Positions 26,710 to 36,236 of a DNA stretch of 64,000 nucleotides are shown piece by piece. Position 1 is the first letter of the stretch, and each line of letters opens with the position of its first letter. The notes under the pieces were generated by a model. The model worked only from the letters and a program-made list of their open reading frames with translations. It was not told where the DNA came from and ran no database searches. The stretch comes from CAVSRC01 sp963830205 (GTDB taxonomy: Bacteria > Pseudomonadota > Alphaproteobacteria > Rhizobiales > Kaistiaceae): NCBI GenBank assembly GCA_963830205.1, contig CAWHLP010000036.1:1-64000 (forward strand), in the 5' to 3' direction. Made by a program: the position numbers and the translations under genes.

Positions 26710-27564
26710 ATGCTGAGCGCCATCGACGTGCTCCTTTCCATACTCGACCTCGAGCCTCTGGAACACAATCTCTTCCGCGGGCGAAGCCCCCAGGTCGGCT
26801 GGCAGCGGGTCTTCGGCGGCCAGGTCATCGGCCAGGCCCTGGTCGCCGCCGCCCGCACCGTCGAGGGGCGCATCGCCCATTCCCTGCACGGCTATTTCCT
26901 GCGGCCCGGCGACCCGGCGGTTCCCATCCTCTACGAGGTCGCGCGCATCCGCGACGGCAGGAGCTTCACCACCCGGCGGGTCGACGCCATCCAGCATGGC
27001 CGGCCGATCTTCTCCATGGAGGCGTCCTTCCAGGTCGAGGAGGCCGGGCTCATCCATCAGATCCCCATGCCCGCTGTGCCGCCGCCGGAGGAACTGCCCT
27101 CGGAAAGCGACATTTCCAGCCTCTATCTGGAGGGCGCGCCGGAATCCGTGCGCCGCTACTGGGCGCGCGAGCGGCCGATCGAGCTGAGGCCCGTCGACCT
27201 GCGTCATTTCCTTGGCCGCGAGGCGCTCGAGCCCGCCCAGTATGTCTGGGTCAGGGCCACAGGCCAGCTCCCCGACGACCCCGAGATCCACCGCTGCGTC
27301 CTCGCCTACGCCTCCGACATGACCCTGCTCGACACCGCCCTCTTTCCCCACGGCCGCAACGTCTTCGATGCCGACCTGCAGGCGGCGAGCCTCGACCACG
27401 CCATGTGGTTCCACCGTCCCTTCCGGGCCGATGAGTGGCTGCTCTATGCCGAGGACAGCCCCTCCGCTTCTGGCGGCCGTGGGTTCAACCGCGGCAGCCT
27501 GTTCAGCCGCGACGGAAGCCTGGTTGCATCGGTCGCCCAGGAGGGGCTGATCCGGTTGCGCTAG
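26710..27564 (+). CDS. tesB: Acyl-CoA thioesterase II
   Basis: 284 residues, double hot-dog fold. The N-terminal half has FRGRSPQVGWQRVFGGQVIGQAL and LHGYFLRPGDPAVPILYEV. The C-terminal half has the catalytic-type Asp segment AYASDMTLLDTAL and the Thr/Gln region HAMWFHRPFRADEWLLY. It hydrolyses medium- and long-chain acyl-CoA in the cytosol. The start at 26710 matches the family (MLSAIDVLLSILDLEPLEHN). Confidence 0.93.
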   Translation: MLSAIDVLLSILDLEPLEHNLFRGRSPQVGWQRVFGGQVIGQALVAAARTVEGRIAHSLHGYFLRPGDPAVPILYEVARIRDGRSFTTRRVDAIQHGRPIFSMEASFQVEEAGLIHQIPMPAVPPPEELPSESDISSLYLEGAPESVRRYWARERPIELRPVDLRHFLGREALEPAQYVWVRATGQLPDDPEIHRCVLAYASDMTLLDTALFPHGRNVFDADLQAASLDHAMWFHRPFRADEWLLYAEDSPSASGGRGFNRGSLFSRDGSLVASVAQEGLIRLR

Positions 27565-27698
27565 CGGCTGCCTGCACCATGGGCAATCACCTGAAAGTGC
27601 CTAAGAAATAATCAGGTTGATTGGACGGACTTCGACCGTTTCTCAGACGGTCGCGAAAGTGCCCGCAGATTCAGCACTTTGCGGTGCAGCGCCGCAAT

Positions 27699-27714
27699 TG
27701 GCACAGAGCTTGAT
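27699..27714 (+). promoter_or_regulatory. Candidate sigma-54 promoter upstream of glnK
   Basis: TGGCACAGAGCTTGAT. The -24 element TGGCAC is perfect. The -12 element reads TTGA instead of TTGC. It lies 116 nt before glnK, whose homologues are normally NtrC/sigma-54 controlled. Confidence 0.5.
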
Positions 27715-27829
27715 TCCCTGAGTGGCGGTCTAGGCCGTCGGCGGCCCAAAAGCCGCCCGGCATGAACCGATTTACGCGGGCTCCGTGTGTTCGTTGAGAC
27801 GGACCGCGGACTGAAACGGGAACCACGCC

Positions 27830-28168
27830 ATGAAGATCATTATGGCCATCATCAAGCCATTTAAGCTGGACGAAGTGCGCGATGCACTGACGGGGGTCGG
27901 CGTCCAGGGCCTCACCGTCACCGAGGTCAAGGGATATGGCCGCCAGAAGGGCCACACGGAAATCTACCGTGGTGCCGAGTATGCGGTGAGTTTTCTCCCC
28001 AAGCTCAAGATCGAAGTCGCCGTCCCCGCCGCCCAGGTCGACAAGGTGGTGGACGCGATCTCGTCGGCCGCCAAGACCGGCCAGATCGGCGACGGCAAGA
28101 TCTTCGTCTTCACCCTCGATCACGTCGTGCGCATTCGCACCGGCGAGACCGACAACGACGCGCTCTAG
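27830..28168 (+). CDS. glnK: PII nitrogen regulatory protein GlnK
   Basis: 112 residues, exactly PII length. The T-loop GRQKGHTEIYRGAEYAV contains the uridylylated Tyr51. The B-loop TGQIGDGKIFVF and C-terminal RIRTGETDNDAL are classic ATP/2-oxoglutarate-binding parts. Linkage to amtB identifies the GlnK paralogue, which plugs AmtB when nitrogen is plentiful. Probably transcribed from the sigma-54-like site at 27699. Confidence 0.97.
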   Translation: MKIIMAIIKPFKLDEVRDALTGVGVQGLTVTEVKGYGRQKGHTEIYRGAEYAVSFLPKLKIEVAVPAAQVDKVVDAISSAAKTGQIGDGKIFVFTLDHVVRIRTGETDNDAL

Positions 28169-28293
28169 GGCGGCAATTGGGGGCAAGGGCCGCAATGAAC
28201 GCAACTTCCAACGAAATCACCAACCGCCGGTCTACTCGGCTTGGCGTTTTTTCCGATTTGTCCCGGATCGCGGGATCCGACAGGAGAAGCTCG

Positions 28294-29604
28294 ATGATGC
28301 ACCGGATGAAGAACCCAGCACTACTTGGCGCGCTGGCGCTTCTGGCCATGGCCGGACCCGCGCTGGCGGAAGACGCCGCCAAACCAACCATCAACGCCGG
28401 CGACACCGCCTGGATGCTGACCTCTACCGCGCTCGTCCTGCTCATGACGATCCCCGGTCTGGCGCTGTTCTACGGCGGCATGGTGCGCAAGAAGAACGTG
28501 CTCGCCACGGTCATGCAGAGCTTCGCCATCACCTGCCTGGTGACCATTATCTGGATGGTCGTCGGCTACTCGCTGGCCTTCACCGACGGCGGCGGCGCCA
28601 ACGCCTATATCGGCGGTCTGTCGCGCTTCTTCCTCGCCGGCATGAGCGTTGACGCCGTCTCGGGCACCATTCCCGAGTCGGTCTTCATGATGTTCCAGAT
28701 GACCTTCGCCATCATCACCCCGGCGCTCATCGCCGGCGCCTTCGCCGACCGCATGAAGTTCTCGGCGCTGCTATGGTTCATCGGCCTGTGGTCGATCTTC
28801 GTCTACAGCCCGATCGCCCACTGGGTATGGGGCGGTGGCTTCCTCGGCTCGCTCGGCGTTCTTGACTTCGCCGGCGGCACGGTCGTGCACATCAACGCCG
28901 GTGTTGCTGGTCTCGTCGTCGCGCTCGTCCTCGGCAAGCGCGTCGGCTTCGGCACCGACAACATGGCACCGCACAACCTGGTCCTGTCGGTCATCGGCGC
29001 CTCGTTGCTGTGGGTCGGCTGGTTCGGCTTCAACGCCGGTTCGGAGCTGGCTTCCGACGGCCGTGCCGGCATGGCCATGACGGTCACCCAGATCGCCACC
29101 GCCGCAGCGGCTCTGGCCTGGATGTTCACCGAGTGGGTGGTGCGCGGCAAGCCGAGCGTTCTGGGCATCTCTTCGGGCGCGGTTGCCGGTCTGGTCGCCA
29201 TCACGCCGGCTTCCGGCTGGGTCGATCCCACCGGCTCTCTCGTCATCGGCATCGCCGCAGGCATCATCTGCGCCTGGGCCGTGATGTGGCTCAAGGAGAA
29301 GCTCGGCTACGACGATTCGCTCGATGCCTTCGGCGTTCACGGCGTCGGCGGCTTCGTCGGTGCGATCCTCACCGGCGTCTTCGCGGTCTCCGCGGTCGGC
29401 GGCGACGGCCATTCCGGCCTCATCGACGGCAATGCCGGCCAGGTCTGGATCCAGTTCATGGGCACCATTGCCACGATCGTCTGGTCCGGCGTCGTCAGCT
29501 TCATCATCCTCAAGGTGGTGGATGCCGTCATCGGCCTGCGCGTCACCAAGGAGGTCGAGGTCGAAGGTCTCGACATCAATCTGCACGGCGAGGTGGTTCA
29601 GTAG
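28294..29604 (+). CDS. amtB: Ammonium transporter
   Basis: 436 residues: a cleavable signal peptide (ALLGALALLAMAGPALA) followed by about 11 membrane helices. The pore twin His residues are in GGTVVHINAGVAGLV and DAFGVHGVGGFVGA, and the Amt signature region is present. AGGAG is 7 nt before the chosen ATG at 28294. Longer in-frame starts would add a non-hydrophobic leader. Co-transcribed with glnK. Conducts ammonium/ammonia across the inner membrane. Confidence 0.96.
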   Translation: MMHRMKNPALLGALALLAMAGPALAEDAAKPTINAGDTAWMLTSTALVLLMTIPGLALFYGGMVRKKNVLATVMQSFAITCLVTIIWMVVGYSLAFTDGGGANAYIGGLSRFFLAGMSVDAVSGTIPESVFMMFQMTFAIITPALIAGAFADRMKFSALLWFIGLWSIFVYSPIAHWVWGGGFLGSLGVLDFAGGTVVHINAGVAGLVVALVLGKRVGFGTDNMAPHNLVLSVIGASLLWVGWFGFNAGSELASDGRAGMAMTVTQIATAAAALAWMFTEWVVRGKPSVLGISSGAVAGLVAITPASGWVDPTGSLVIGIAAGIICAWAVMWLKEKLGYDDSLDAFGVHGVGGFVGAILTGVFAVSAVGGDGHSGLIDGNAGQVWIQFMGTIATIVWSGVVSFIILKVVDAVIGLRVTKEVEVEGLDINLHGEVVQ

Positions 29605-29620
29605 TCTCGCCTTCCTCCCA

Positions 29621-29707
29621 CCCGCCGGAGCCGGCTCCCATCGGCTCCGGCGGGAACTTGCAAGGCTCCAAGGCCCCGGCCGGGTACCCCCCGCGCCGGG
29701 GCCTTGG
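29621..29707 (+). terminator. Two consecutive 13-bp hairpins after amtB
   Basis: Stem 1 at 29621-29654 (CCCGCCGGAGCCG with CGGCTCCGGCGGG). Stem 2 at 29668-29707 (CCAAGGCCCCGGC with GCCGGGGCCTTGG) is followed by TTAATGG. Very stable, though without long T-runs. They separate glnK-amtB from ftsK. Confidence 0.7.
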
Positions 29708-29784
29708 TTAATGGCAGCTTTACCAAGGGCGGGTACCGTCGGCTTCACCAGTTCGCCGACCCGTTCCCGCGTCCAGGATCCGCC

Positions 29785-32386
29785 ATGCGCCTTACCCGAT
29801 CGACCACCCTCCCACTCTCCGGCGGCGGCGCAATCCGCCACGTTCTGCGCCGCAACGTCGGCGCCATGGCCGGGCTGGCGGTTCTGGCACTGGCGGCGGT
29901 GGCCGCCGCCAGTCTGGCGACCTGGACGGTCGACGATCCGAGCCTCAGCCACGCCACCGATCACGCCATCCGCAACGTCCTGGGCTTCCCCGGCGCGATC
30001 ATTTCCGACCTTCTGACCCAGCTCCTCGGGCTCGCCGCCTCGCTGCTCCTGCTGCCGCCGGTGGTCTGGGCGTGGCGTGCGGTCTTTGCGCTGCCCACCC
30101 GGTTCAGGCGCTGGAACGCGGTGACCTGGATTGCCGGCACGCTTACCGCCGCCGTGGCGCTTTCCACCCTGCCGGTGCCGCATAGCTGGCCCCTCCCCAC
30201 CGGGCTTGGCGGAGCGCTGGGCGACCTGTTGCAGAAGATCCCGGCCTTCTTCATTGGCGCCACGCCGTCCGGCCTGAGCGCCCTCATCACCGGCGTCGTG
30301 GTTGCCGCCGCGACGCTTGTCCTCATGCTCCACGCCTGCGGCCTCATCTGGCCGGTCGATGCTGGCGCCGAGGCCGAGGCCGAGGCGGAGCCTGCCGTCC
30401 CGACGGTGCGGCCGGTCGCCCGCGTCATCCCCACCGAACCGGAGATCGACGAGGAGATCGACGACGACGCCTCTGCCCTGCTGGCGGAGGATTATGACGA
30501 GGCCGAGGAGGACGACGAGCGCCCGACGCGGCTTGCCCTGGTCATCGGCCTCAGCGCCCACCTCGTCCTGCGCCTGATCAGCATCGTCCACCGCCTGCTC
30601 TTCCGCCGCCGTCCCGAGCGAGACCGCCGACTGGGCGCCGGGTGCTTTCGACGACACCCGCGTCGAACCCCGCCTCGGCGGCCTTGACGACGACCCGTGG
30701 ACCGCGAGCCCGGAACCCGACGCCGCCACGCTCGACCATGATGCGACCGGCGAATTGGACCGCGACGAGCCCGTCGAGACCAACCGCGTCTCGCCGCCGG
30801 CGCCCAAGCCGAAGCCCAGCCGCCGGGCGGTGCGCGAGACCCGCAAGGTCACCGGCGGCCGCAACGGCTTCGTGCTGCCCTCGCTCGCTTTGCTCGCCCA
30901 GCCCAAGGCCGCCGACAAGAAGACCACCACCGTCAGCCAGGCCGCGCTCGAGCAGAACGCCCGGCTGCTCGAGGGCGTGCTCGAGGACTTCGGCGTGCGC
31001 GGCGAGATCGTCAACGTCCGCCCCGGTCCGGTGGTCACTCTCTACGAGCTGGAGCCGGCGCCCGGCATCAAGTCGGCGCGGGTCATTGGCCTGGCCGACG
31101 ACATCGCCCGTTCGATGAGCGCCATTTCCTGCCGCGTCGCCGTCATCCCCGGCAAGAACGCCATCGGCATCGAGCTGCCCAATGCCAAGCGCGAGACCGT
31201 CTATCTGCGCGAGCTCATCGCCTCGCAGGATTTCGAGCAGAGCAAGTCGCGCATCGGCCTCTGCCTGGGCAAGACCATCGGCGGCGAGCCGGTGATCGTC
31301 GACCTTGCCCGCATGCCGCATCTGCTCGTCGCCGGCACCACCGGCTCGGGCAAGTCGGTGTCGATCAACACCATGATCCTGTCCGTGCTTTACCGCATGA
31401 CGCCGGACGAGTGCCGCATGATCATGATCGATCCAAAGATGCTGGAACTGTCCACCTATGACGGCATCCCGCACCTGCTGACGCCGGTGGTCACCGATCC
31501 CAAGCAGGCGGTCGTCGCGCTCAAATGGACCGTGCGCGAGATGGAGGATCGCTATCGCAAGATGTCGAAGCTCGGCGTGCGCAACATCGACGGCTTCAAC
31601 CTGCGCCTGGCGCAGGCGCGCACCAAGAAGGAGACGCTGACGCGCACCATCCAGACCGGCTTCGACCCCGACACCGGCGAGGCGATCTACGAGCAGGAGG
31701 AGCTGTCGCTCGATCCGATGCCCTTCATCGTCGTCGTCATCGACGAGATGGCCGACCTGATGATGGTCGCCGGCAAGGACATCGAAGGCGCCGTCCAGCG
31801 CCTCGCCCAGATGGCCCGTGCCGCCGGCATCCACGTCATCATGGCCACCCAGCGCCCGTCGGTCGACGTCATCACCGGCACCATCAAGGCCAACTTCCCG
31901 ACCCGCATCTCCTTCCAGGTCACCTCCAAGATCGACAGTCGCACCATCCTCAACGAGCAGGGCGCCGAGCAGCTCCTCGGCCAGGGTGACATGCTCTACA
32001 TGGCCGGCGGCGGCCGCATCCAGCGCATCCACGGCCCCTTCGTCAGCGACCAGGAGGTCGAGGAGGTGGTCGCCCACCTCAAGGCGCAGGGCGAGCCCGA
32101 ATACCTCCACGCCGTCACCATCGACGAGGACGAGGAGGGCGGCCCCGGCCTCGATGGCATGGGCGGCGACGAGGAATCGAACGACCTCTACGACCGCGCC
32201 GTGGCCATCGTGCTGCGCGACCGCAAGGCCTCGACCAGCTACATCCAGCGGCGCCTGTCGATCGGCTACAACCGCGCCGCCTCGCTGATCGAGCGCATGG
32301 AGAAGGAAAGCGTCATCAGCCCGGCCAACCACGCCGGCAAGCGCGAGATCCTGGTTCCCGAAGGCGACGAAGCGCACTACAGATAG
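29785..32386 (+). CDS. ftsK: DNA translocase FtsK (frame broken near 30619)
   Basis: About 866 residues when one extra base near 30619 is skipped. Four N-terminal membrane helices (about 20-190, starting MAGLAVLALAAVAAASLATW) anchor it at the septum. An acidic linker follows (EPEIDEEIDDDASALLAEDY) and contains the break. The motor domain has Walker A GTTGSGKSVS and Walker B FIVVVIDEMADLMM. The C-terminal gamma winged helix (LYDRAVAIVLRDRKASTSYI) recognises KOPS-type sequences. Clears chromosome termini during division and activates XerCD. The break is in an essential-type gene and looks like a sequence error. Confidence 0.93.
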
Positions 32387-32496
32387 CCGGCCGCCGCGCC
32401 TGCGCCACGCCGCGAATTCGCCACACGCGGCCGCTATCGCGCCAGCGCAAGTTGCTATGATCGACCGCGCGCCGAATCGGCGGCGCGGCTTCCGCC

Positions 32497-33282
32497 ATGG
32501 AGATCCGATTGACCGGCACCACCGGGGCGAAACGACGCACAGGCGGCAGATTGGCCGCGCGTGGTCTCGTTGCGGCGCTGGTCGCGGCGTTCTTGGCTGT
32601 CCCTGTCGCCGAAGCGGCGAACAAGGGCCCGTTGCCGATGCCGCGCCTCAGGCCGGCCTACAAGGGCACGGTGGTCCGCACCGACCCTGCCAAGGCCACC
32701 GCCGTCATCGCCCAGCAGCCCTTTGTCCCCGACCCGCGCTCGCCCTTCACCGTGGCGCAGCAGCAGATGCTCGCCAACATCAACGCCTACTTCAACAGCT
32801 TCAGCATCATGGAAGGCCGCTTTATCCAGTTCGGCCCCAGCGGCGAGCAGTCGGAGGGCGTGTTCTTCATGTCCCGTCCGGGGCGCATCCGCTTCCACTA
32901 CTCCCCGCCCTCCAAGCTGGACGTGGTCTCCGACGGCAGCTCCGTGGCCATCCGCGACGGCCGCACGCGCACCCAGGAGCTCTACCCCCTGTCGGCAACG
33001 CCGCTGCGCTATCTGCTCGCCAACCACGTCGATCTCACCTCGCAGAGCATCGTCCAGTCGATCCGCGAAGAGCCCGATCTGGTGTCGCTCGCCATCGGCG
33101 ACCGCAAGACCGCCGGCCAGGGCAAGCTGACCTTGATCTTTGATCGCAAGACCTACCAGCTGCGCCAGTGGGTGGTGACCGACGCCCAGGGCCTCAACAC
33201 CTCCGTCGCCATCTACGACACCGCCACCGGAAAGCCGCAGAATCCCAACCTGTTCTGGATAACCCCCGGTTCCACCTTCTGA
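32497..33282 (+). CDS. lolA: LolA-type outer-membrane lipoprotein carrier
   Basis: 261 residues with a signal peptide (LVAALVAAFLAVPVAEA) and a LolA beta-barrel half (INAYFNSFSIMEGRFIQFG, GRIRFHYSPPSKLDVVSDG, LTLIFDRKTYQLRQWVVTD). Carries lipoproteins across the periplasm from LolCDE to the outer membrane. Located after ftsK and before xthA, a conserved order in Hyphomicrobiales. The N-terminus between signal and domain is longer than in E. coli. Confidence 0.9.
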   Translation: MEIRLTGTTGAKRRTGGRLAARGLVAALVAAFLAVPVAEAANKGPLPMPRLRPAYKGTVVRTDPAKATAVIAQQPFVPDPRSPFTVAQQQMLANINAYFNSFSIMEGRFIQFGPSGEQSEGVFFMSRPGRIRFHYSPPSKLDVVSDGSSVAIRDGRTRTQELYPLSATPLRYLLANHVDLTSQSIVQSIREEPDLVSLAIGDRKTAGQGKLTLIFDRKTYQLRQWVVTDAQGLNTSVAIYDTATGKPQNPNLFWITPGSTF

Positions 33283-33450
33283 ATCTCGGCCAGACGGCCG
33301 CCGCCGGGGGCTCCCCGATCGGCTCTTGAAACGCTCCGGCCGCACCCCATCTTCAATCCATGGCGAGTTGCTCATCATCGGTAGCGCCCCCCGTCTCGCC
33401 GAGAGCAGCTCGCTGACACCGGGTTTACCGGTGTTGCGCCAACAGCGCAG

Positions 33451-33486
33451 AGCGCCCAGCCTCCCCCGGGGCTGGGCGCTTTCTTG
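33451..33486 (+). terminator. Intrinsic terminator after lolA
   Basis: An 11-bp perfect stem, AGCGCCCAGCC with GGCTGGGCGCT, loop TCCCCCGG, then TTCTTG. A smaller 7-bp hairpin (ACACCGG/CCGGTGT) precedes it at 33416-33434. Confidence 0.8.
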
Positions 33487-33553
33487 TGCAGGGTAGCCAG
33501 AAGCGGCTAGTGTAGCCGGCGCCTATTTTTGCCGCCTGTCTCCCCGCGTTTTC

Positions 33554-34360
33554 ATGCCTCTCAGTATTGCCACCTGGAACATCAATTCGGTTCGCCTGCG
33601 TATCGGCATCGTCGGTGCGTTCCTCGATTCCCACGCCCCCGACGTCCTCTGCCTGCAGGAGATCAAGTGCCCCGACGAGCGCTTCCCGCACGCCGCCTTC
33701 GCTGAGCGCGGCTACGCTTACCGCATGGTCAACGGACAGAAGGGCTATCACGGCGTCGCCACCGTCTCCCGCCGCCCGTTCCTCGACTCCAGCGTCCGCA
33801 CCTTCTGCGGCAAGAACGATGCCCGTCATGCCGCGGTCACCATCGCCGACGGTGACGCCGCGATCGTCATCCACAACTTCTATGTGCCCGCCGGCGGCGA
33901 CGAGCCGGACCCCGAGATCAACGAGAAATTCGCTCACAAGCTCGCCTTTCTCGAAGAGATGAAGGCCTGGCTCACCGGCGCCGAGACCGACCGCCGCTCG
34001 ATCCTGGTCGGCGACCTCAACATCGCTCCCTATGAGAACGACGTGTGGTCGCACCGCCAGCTCCTCAGGATCGTCAGCCACACGCCGGTCGAGACCGAGG
34101 GGTTGGAGGAGGTGCGCCGGGTTGGCGGCTGGATCGACGCCATCCGCCGCTTCGTGCCGATGGAGGAGAAGGTCTACACTTGGTGGAGCTACCGCGCCGC
34201 CGACTGGCAGGCCCATGACCGCGGCCGGCGGCTCGACCACATCTGGGTGACGCCGCACCTCGCCCACCGCCTGAAGAGCACCGAGATCGTGCGCAGCGCC
34301 CGCAGCTTGCCGCGGCCGTCCGACCACGTTCCCGTCATCGCGCGTTTCGCTCCCGCGTGA
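33554..34360 (+). CDS. xthA: Exodeoxyribonuclease III (AP endonuclease)
   Basis: 268 residues of the EEP nuclease fold. WNINSVRLR, the catalytic Glu in LCLQEIKCPDE, the Tyr/Asp centre VGDLNIAPYENDVW and the terminal RLDHIWVTPHL...PSDHVPVIA motifs are complete. Repairs abasic sites and digests 3' ends. The start at 33554 agrees with the family N-terminus (MPLSIATWNINSVR). Confidence 0.96.
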   Translation: MPLSIATWNINSVRLRIGIVGAFLDSHAPDVLCLQEIKCPDERFPHAAFAERGYAYRMVNGQKGYHGVATVSRRPFLDSSVRTFCGKNDARHAAVTIADGDAAIVIHNFYVPAGGDEPDPEINEKFAHKLAFLEEMKAWLTGAETDRRSILVGDLNIAPYENDVWSHRQLLRIVSHTPVETEGLEEVRRVGGWIDAIRRFVPMEEKVYTWWSYRAADWQAHDRGRRLDHIWVTPHLAHRLKSTEIVRSARSLPRPSDHVPVIARFAPA

Positions 34361-34381
34361 GGATGGCTGCCCCCGCCAGCG

Positions 34382-34855
34382 CTACCGGCGCGCCGGGAAC
34401 GGCTTGATCTCCTTCAGCGCCGCGCGGACCTTGCCCAGGTCGTTGACCGTCGCCAGCAGCCGGTCCGACATGGCTTCGCGCCATTTGACCGCAACTTGCG
34501 GGTATTCGCTGAGCATCCTCAGGATCAGCATGCGGTCGAGTTCGAGCACCTGGCTGGCGACCATGGCGGTGGCCGTCGCCGGGCGCTTGGTTTCGATGAG
34601 CAGCGCCAGCTCGCCGATGAGCGTGCCCGCCTCGCAGTTCGCCACGATCTTGCGCTTGGGCCCGACCGTCAGCCGGATGCCGCCGGCCGAGACCACGTAG
34701 CCGGAACTCGCCCGCGCGCCCTCGCGGAAGAGCACCTGGTCGGTCGCCAGCTCCAGGCGCACCGCGCTGAAAGCCAGCAGGCGGAGCTGCTCGGTCGGCA
34801 GGTCGGCAAACAGCGGAACGCGCTTGAGGAGCGCGATGTCGCTGTCGAGGCTCAT
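34382..34855 (-). CDS. Cyclic nucleotide-binding domain protein
   Basis: 157 residues forming one cNMP-binding domain (LFADLPTEQLRLLAFSAVRL, the jelly roll FREGARASSGYVVSAGGIRL, and a phosphate-cassette-like segment LIGELALLIETKRPATATAM). No HTH or enzymatic domain, so it must act through partners. Lies directly after the response regulator gene on the same strand (30 nt). Similar pairs occur beside xthA in related genomes. The Arg of the cassette appears to be retained, but ligand binding is unproven. Confidence 0.85.
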   Translation of the reverse strand: MSLDSDIALLKRVPLFADLPTEQLRLLAFSAVRLELATDQVLFREGARASSGYVVSAGGIRLTVGPKRKIVANCEAGTLIGELALLIETKRPATATAMVASQVLELDRMLILRMLSEYPQVAVKWREAMSDRLLATVNDLGKVRAALKEIKPFPARR

Positions 34856-34885
34856 GGGATTGTCCGGTCTAGCCGCGCCATCCCG

Positions 34886-35569
34886 TCACGGGACCAGCTT
34901 GTAGCCGCCGGCTTCGGTCACCAGCAGCTCCGCCTTGGACGGGTCGCGCTCGATCTTCTGGCGCAGGCGATAGATGTGCGTTTCGAGCGTGTGGGTGGTG
35001 ACGCCCGAGTTGTAGCCCCATACCTCGTGCAGCAGCACGTCGCGGGTGATGACCTTCTCACCGGCGCGGTAGAGGTATTTCAGGATCGCGGTCTCCTTTT
35101 CGGTCAGCCGCACTTTCTGGTTCTTCTCGTCGACCAGCATCTTGGCGCTCGGCCGGAAGGTGTAGCGGCCGATCGCGAAGACGGCGTCCTCGCTCTGGTC
35201 GTGCTGGCGAAGCTGGGCGCGGATGCGCGCCAAGAGCACAGCGAAGCGGAACGGCTTGGTAACGTAGTCGTTGGCGCCGGCCTCGAGCCCGAGGATGGTG
35301 TCGGATTCCGAATCCTGCCCGGTCAGCATGATCACCGGGGCGCGGAAGCCACTCTTGCGCAACAGCTTGACCGCCTCGCGCCCGTCCATATCCGGCAGGC
35401 CGACGTCCATGATGACCAGGTCGATGGGCTCCTGGCGGGCGCGATGCACGCCCTTGGCCGCCGTCTCGGCCGGCACGATCTCGAACTCCTCGTACAGGGA
35501 CAGCTGCTCAACCAGGCTCTCGCGGAGCATGTCGTCATCATCGACGACGAGGATCTTGCGAACGGGCAT
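34886..35569 (-). CDS. OmpR/PhoB-family response regulator
   Basis: 227 residues. The receiver domain has acidic pocket VVDDDDM, phospho-acceptor Asp in LVIMDVGLPDMDG, the switch Thr in VIMLTGQDSE and Lys in NDYVTKPFR. The DNA-binding winged helix spans about 130-227 (LTEKETAILKYLYR, THTLETHIYRLRQKIE). The start at 35569 (MPVRKILVVDDDD) is preferred over longer frames. No sensor kinase adjacent. Upstream of and probably co-transcribed with the cNMP-binding protein gene. Confidence 0.9.
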   Translation of the reverse strand: MPVRKILVVDDDDMLRESLVEQLSLYEEFEIVPAETAAKGVHRARQEPIDLVIMDVGLPDMDGREAVKLLRKSGFRAPVIMLTGQDSESDTILGLEAGANDYVTKPFRFAVLLARIRAQLRQHDQSEDAVFAIGRYTFRPSAKMLVDEKNQKVRLTEKETAILKYLYRAGEKVITRDVLLHEVWGYNSGVTTHTLETHIYRLRQKIERDPSKAELLVTEAGGYKLVP

Positions 35570-35706
35570 GGCCGGACTTTCGTTGATCGCGCCGCCGGCG
35601 TCGAGGCCGGCAACTGGCGGAAACCCTTTGGATTCGGCGTCAGATACGGTGTAGACCGCTTGCCCCCGGCGGCGCAAGGCGCCCGCGCCGGGAGGGAAGC
35701 CGCCCC

Positions 35707-36231
35707 ATGAACCGCCTCCCCCGCATCATCGTCGCCAGCACCGGCCCTGCCCGCCGGCGCGGGCTGCTCATGGCCGGCGGCCTGACGGTGCCCTGTGCCC
35801 TCGGGCGCTTGGGAATTGGCCGAAAAGCACGGGAAGGCGACGGTCTCACACCACTCGGCCGCTGGCGCGCTGTGGCCGCCTATTACCGGGCCGACCGCCT
35901 GCCGCGGCCGGCGACCGCGCTCCCCCTGAGGGCGCTCAAGCCTGACGACGGCTGGTGTGACGACCCCACCGACCGCCGCTACAACCGCCCGGTGCGCCTG
36001 CCTTTTGGCGGCAGCCATGAACGCCTGTGGCGCGACGACCGCCTCTACGACGTGATCGTGGTGCTCGACGTCAACCTCGCCCACCCGCGGAAGGGCGCCG
36101 GCAGCGCCATCTTCCTGCATATCGCCGGCGCCGGCTTCCCGCCGACTGCCGGCTGCATCGCGATCGCGCCCGACGCCATGCGCCGGCTGCTGGCGCGCAT
36201 GGACGCCCGCACCGTCATCGACGTGCGCTGA
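35707..36231 (+). CDS. L,D-transpeptidase catalytic domain (YkuD) protein
   Basis: 174 residues. The C-terminal third has the YkuD active-site pattern IFLHIAGAGFPPTAGCIAI with the nucleophilic Cys. TPLGRW and DDPTDRRYNRPVRLPFGGSH are typical of the DUF-type alphaproteobacterial subgroup. No obvious signal peptide at the chosen start, so either export is non-classical or the true start is upstream. Cross-links peptidoglycan or attaches proteins to it. Confidence 0.82.
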   Translation: MNRLPRIIVASTGPARRRGLLMAGGLTVPCALGRLGIGRKAREGDGLTPLGRWRAVAAYYRADRLPRPATALPLRALKPDDGWCDDPTDRRYNRPVRLPFGGSHERLWRDDRLYDVIVVLDVNLAHPRKGAGSAIFLHIAGAGFPPTAGCIAIAPDAMRRLLARMDARTVIDVR

Positions 36232-36236
36232 GGCGG

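Noticed and set aside
26629..27414. N-terminal extension of the UbiH-like hydroxylase upstream of 26628
   Set aside because: The extension is antisense to tesB and has no domain. The FAD motif begins immediately after the chosen start.
30360..30520. GCCGAG tandem repeat in ftsK as a regulatory repeat
   Set aside because: It simply encodes the Ala/Glu-rich acidic linker of FtsK.
28771..31038. Very long open frame antisense to amtB and ftsK
   Set aside because: High-GC shadow of real genes. Its translation is low-complexity and has no domain, and the opposite strand encodes complete known families.
30578..32377. Long open frame antisense to the ftsK motor domain
   Set aside because: His/Asp/Leu-rich shadow translation with no recognisable motif. 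The FtsK frame is unambiguous.
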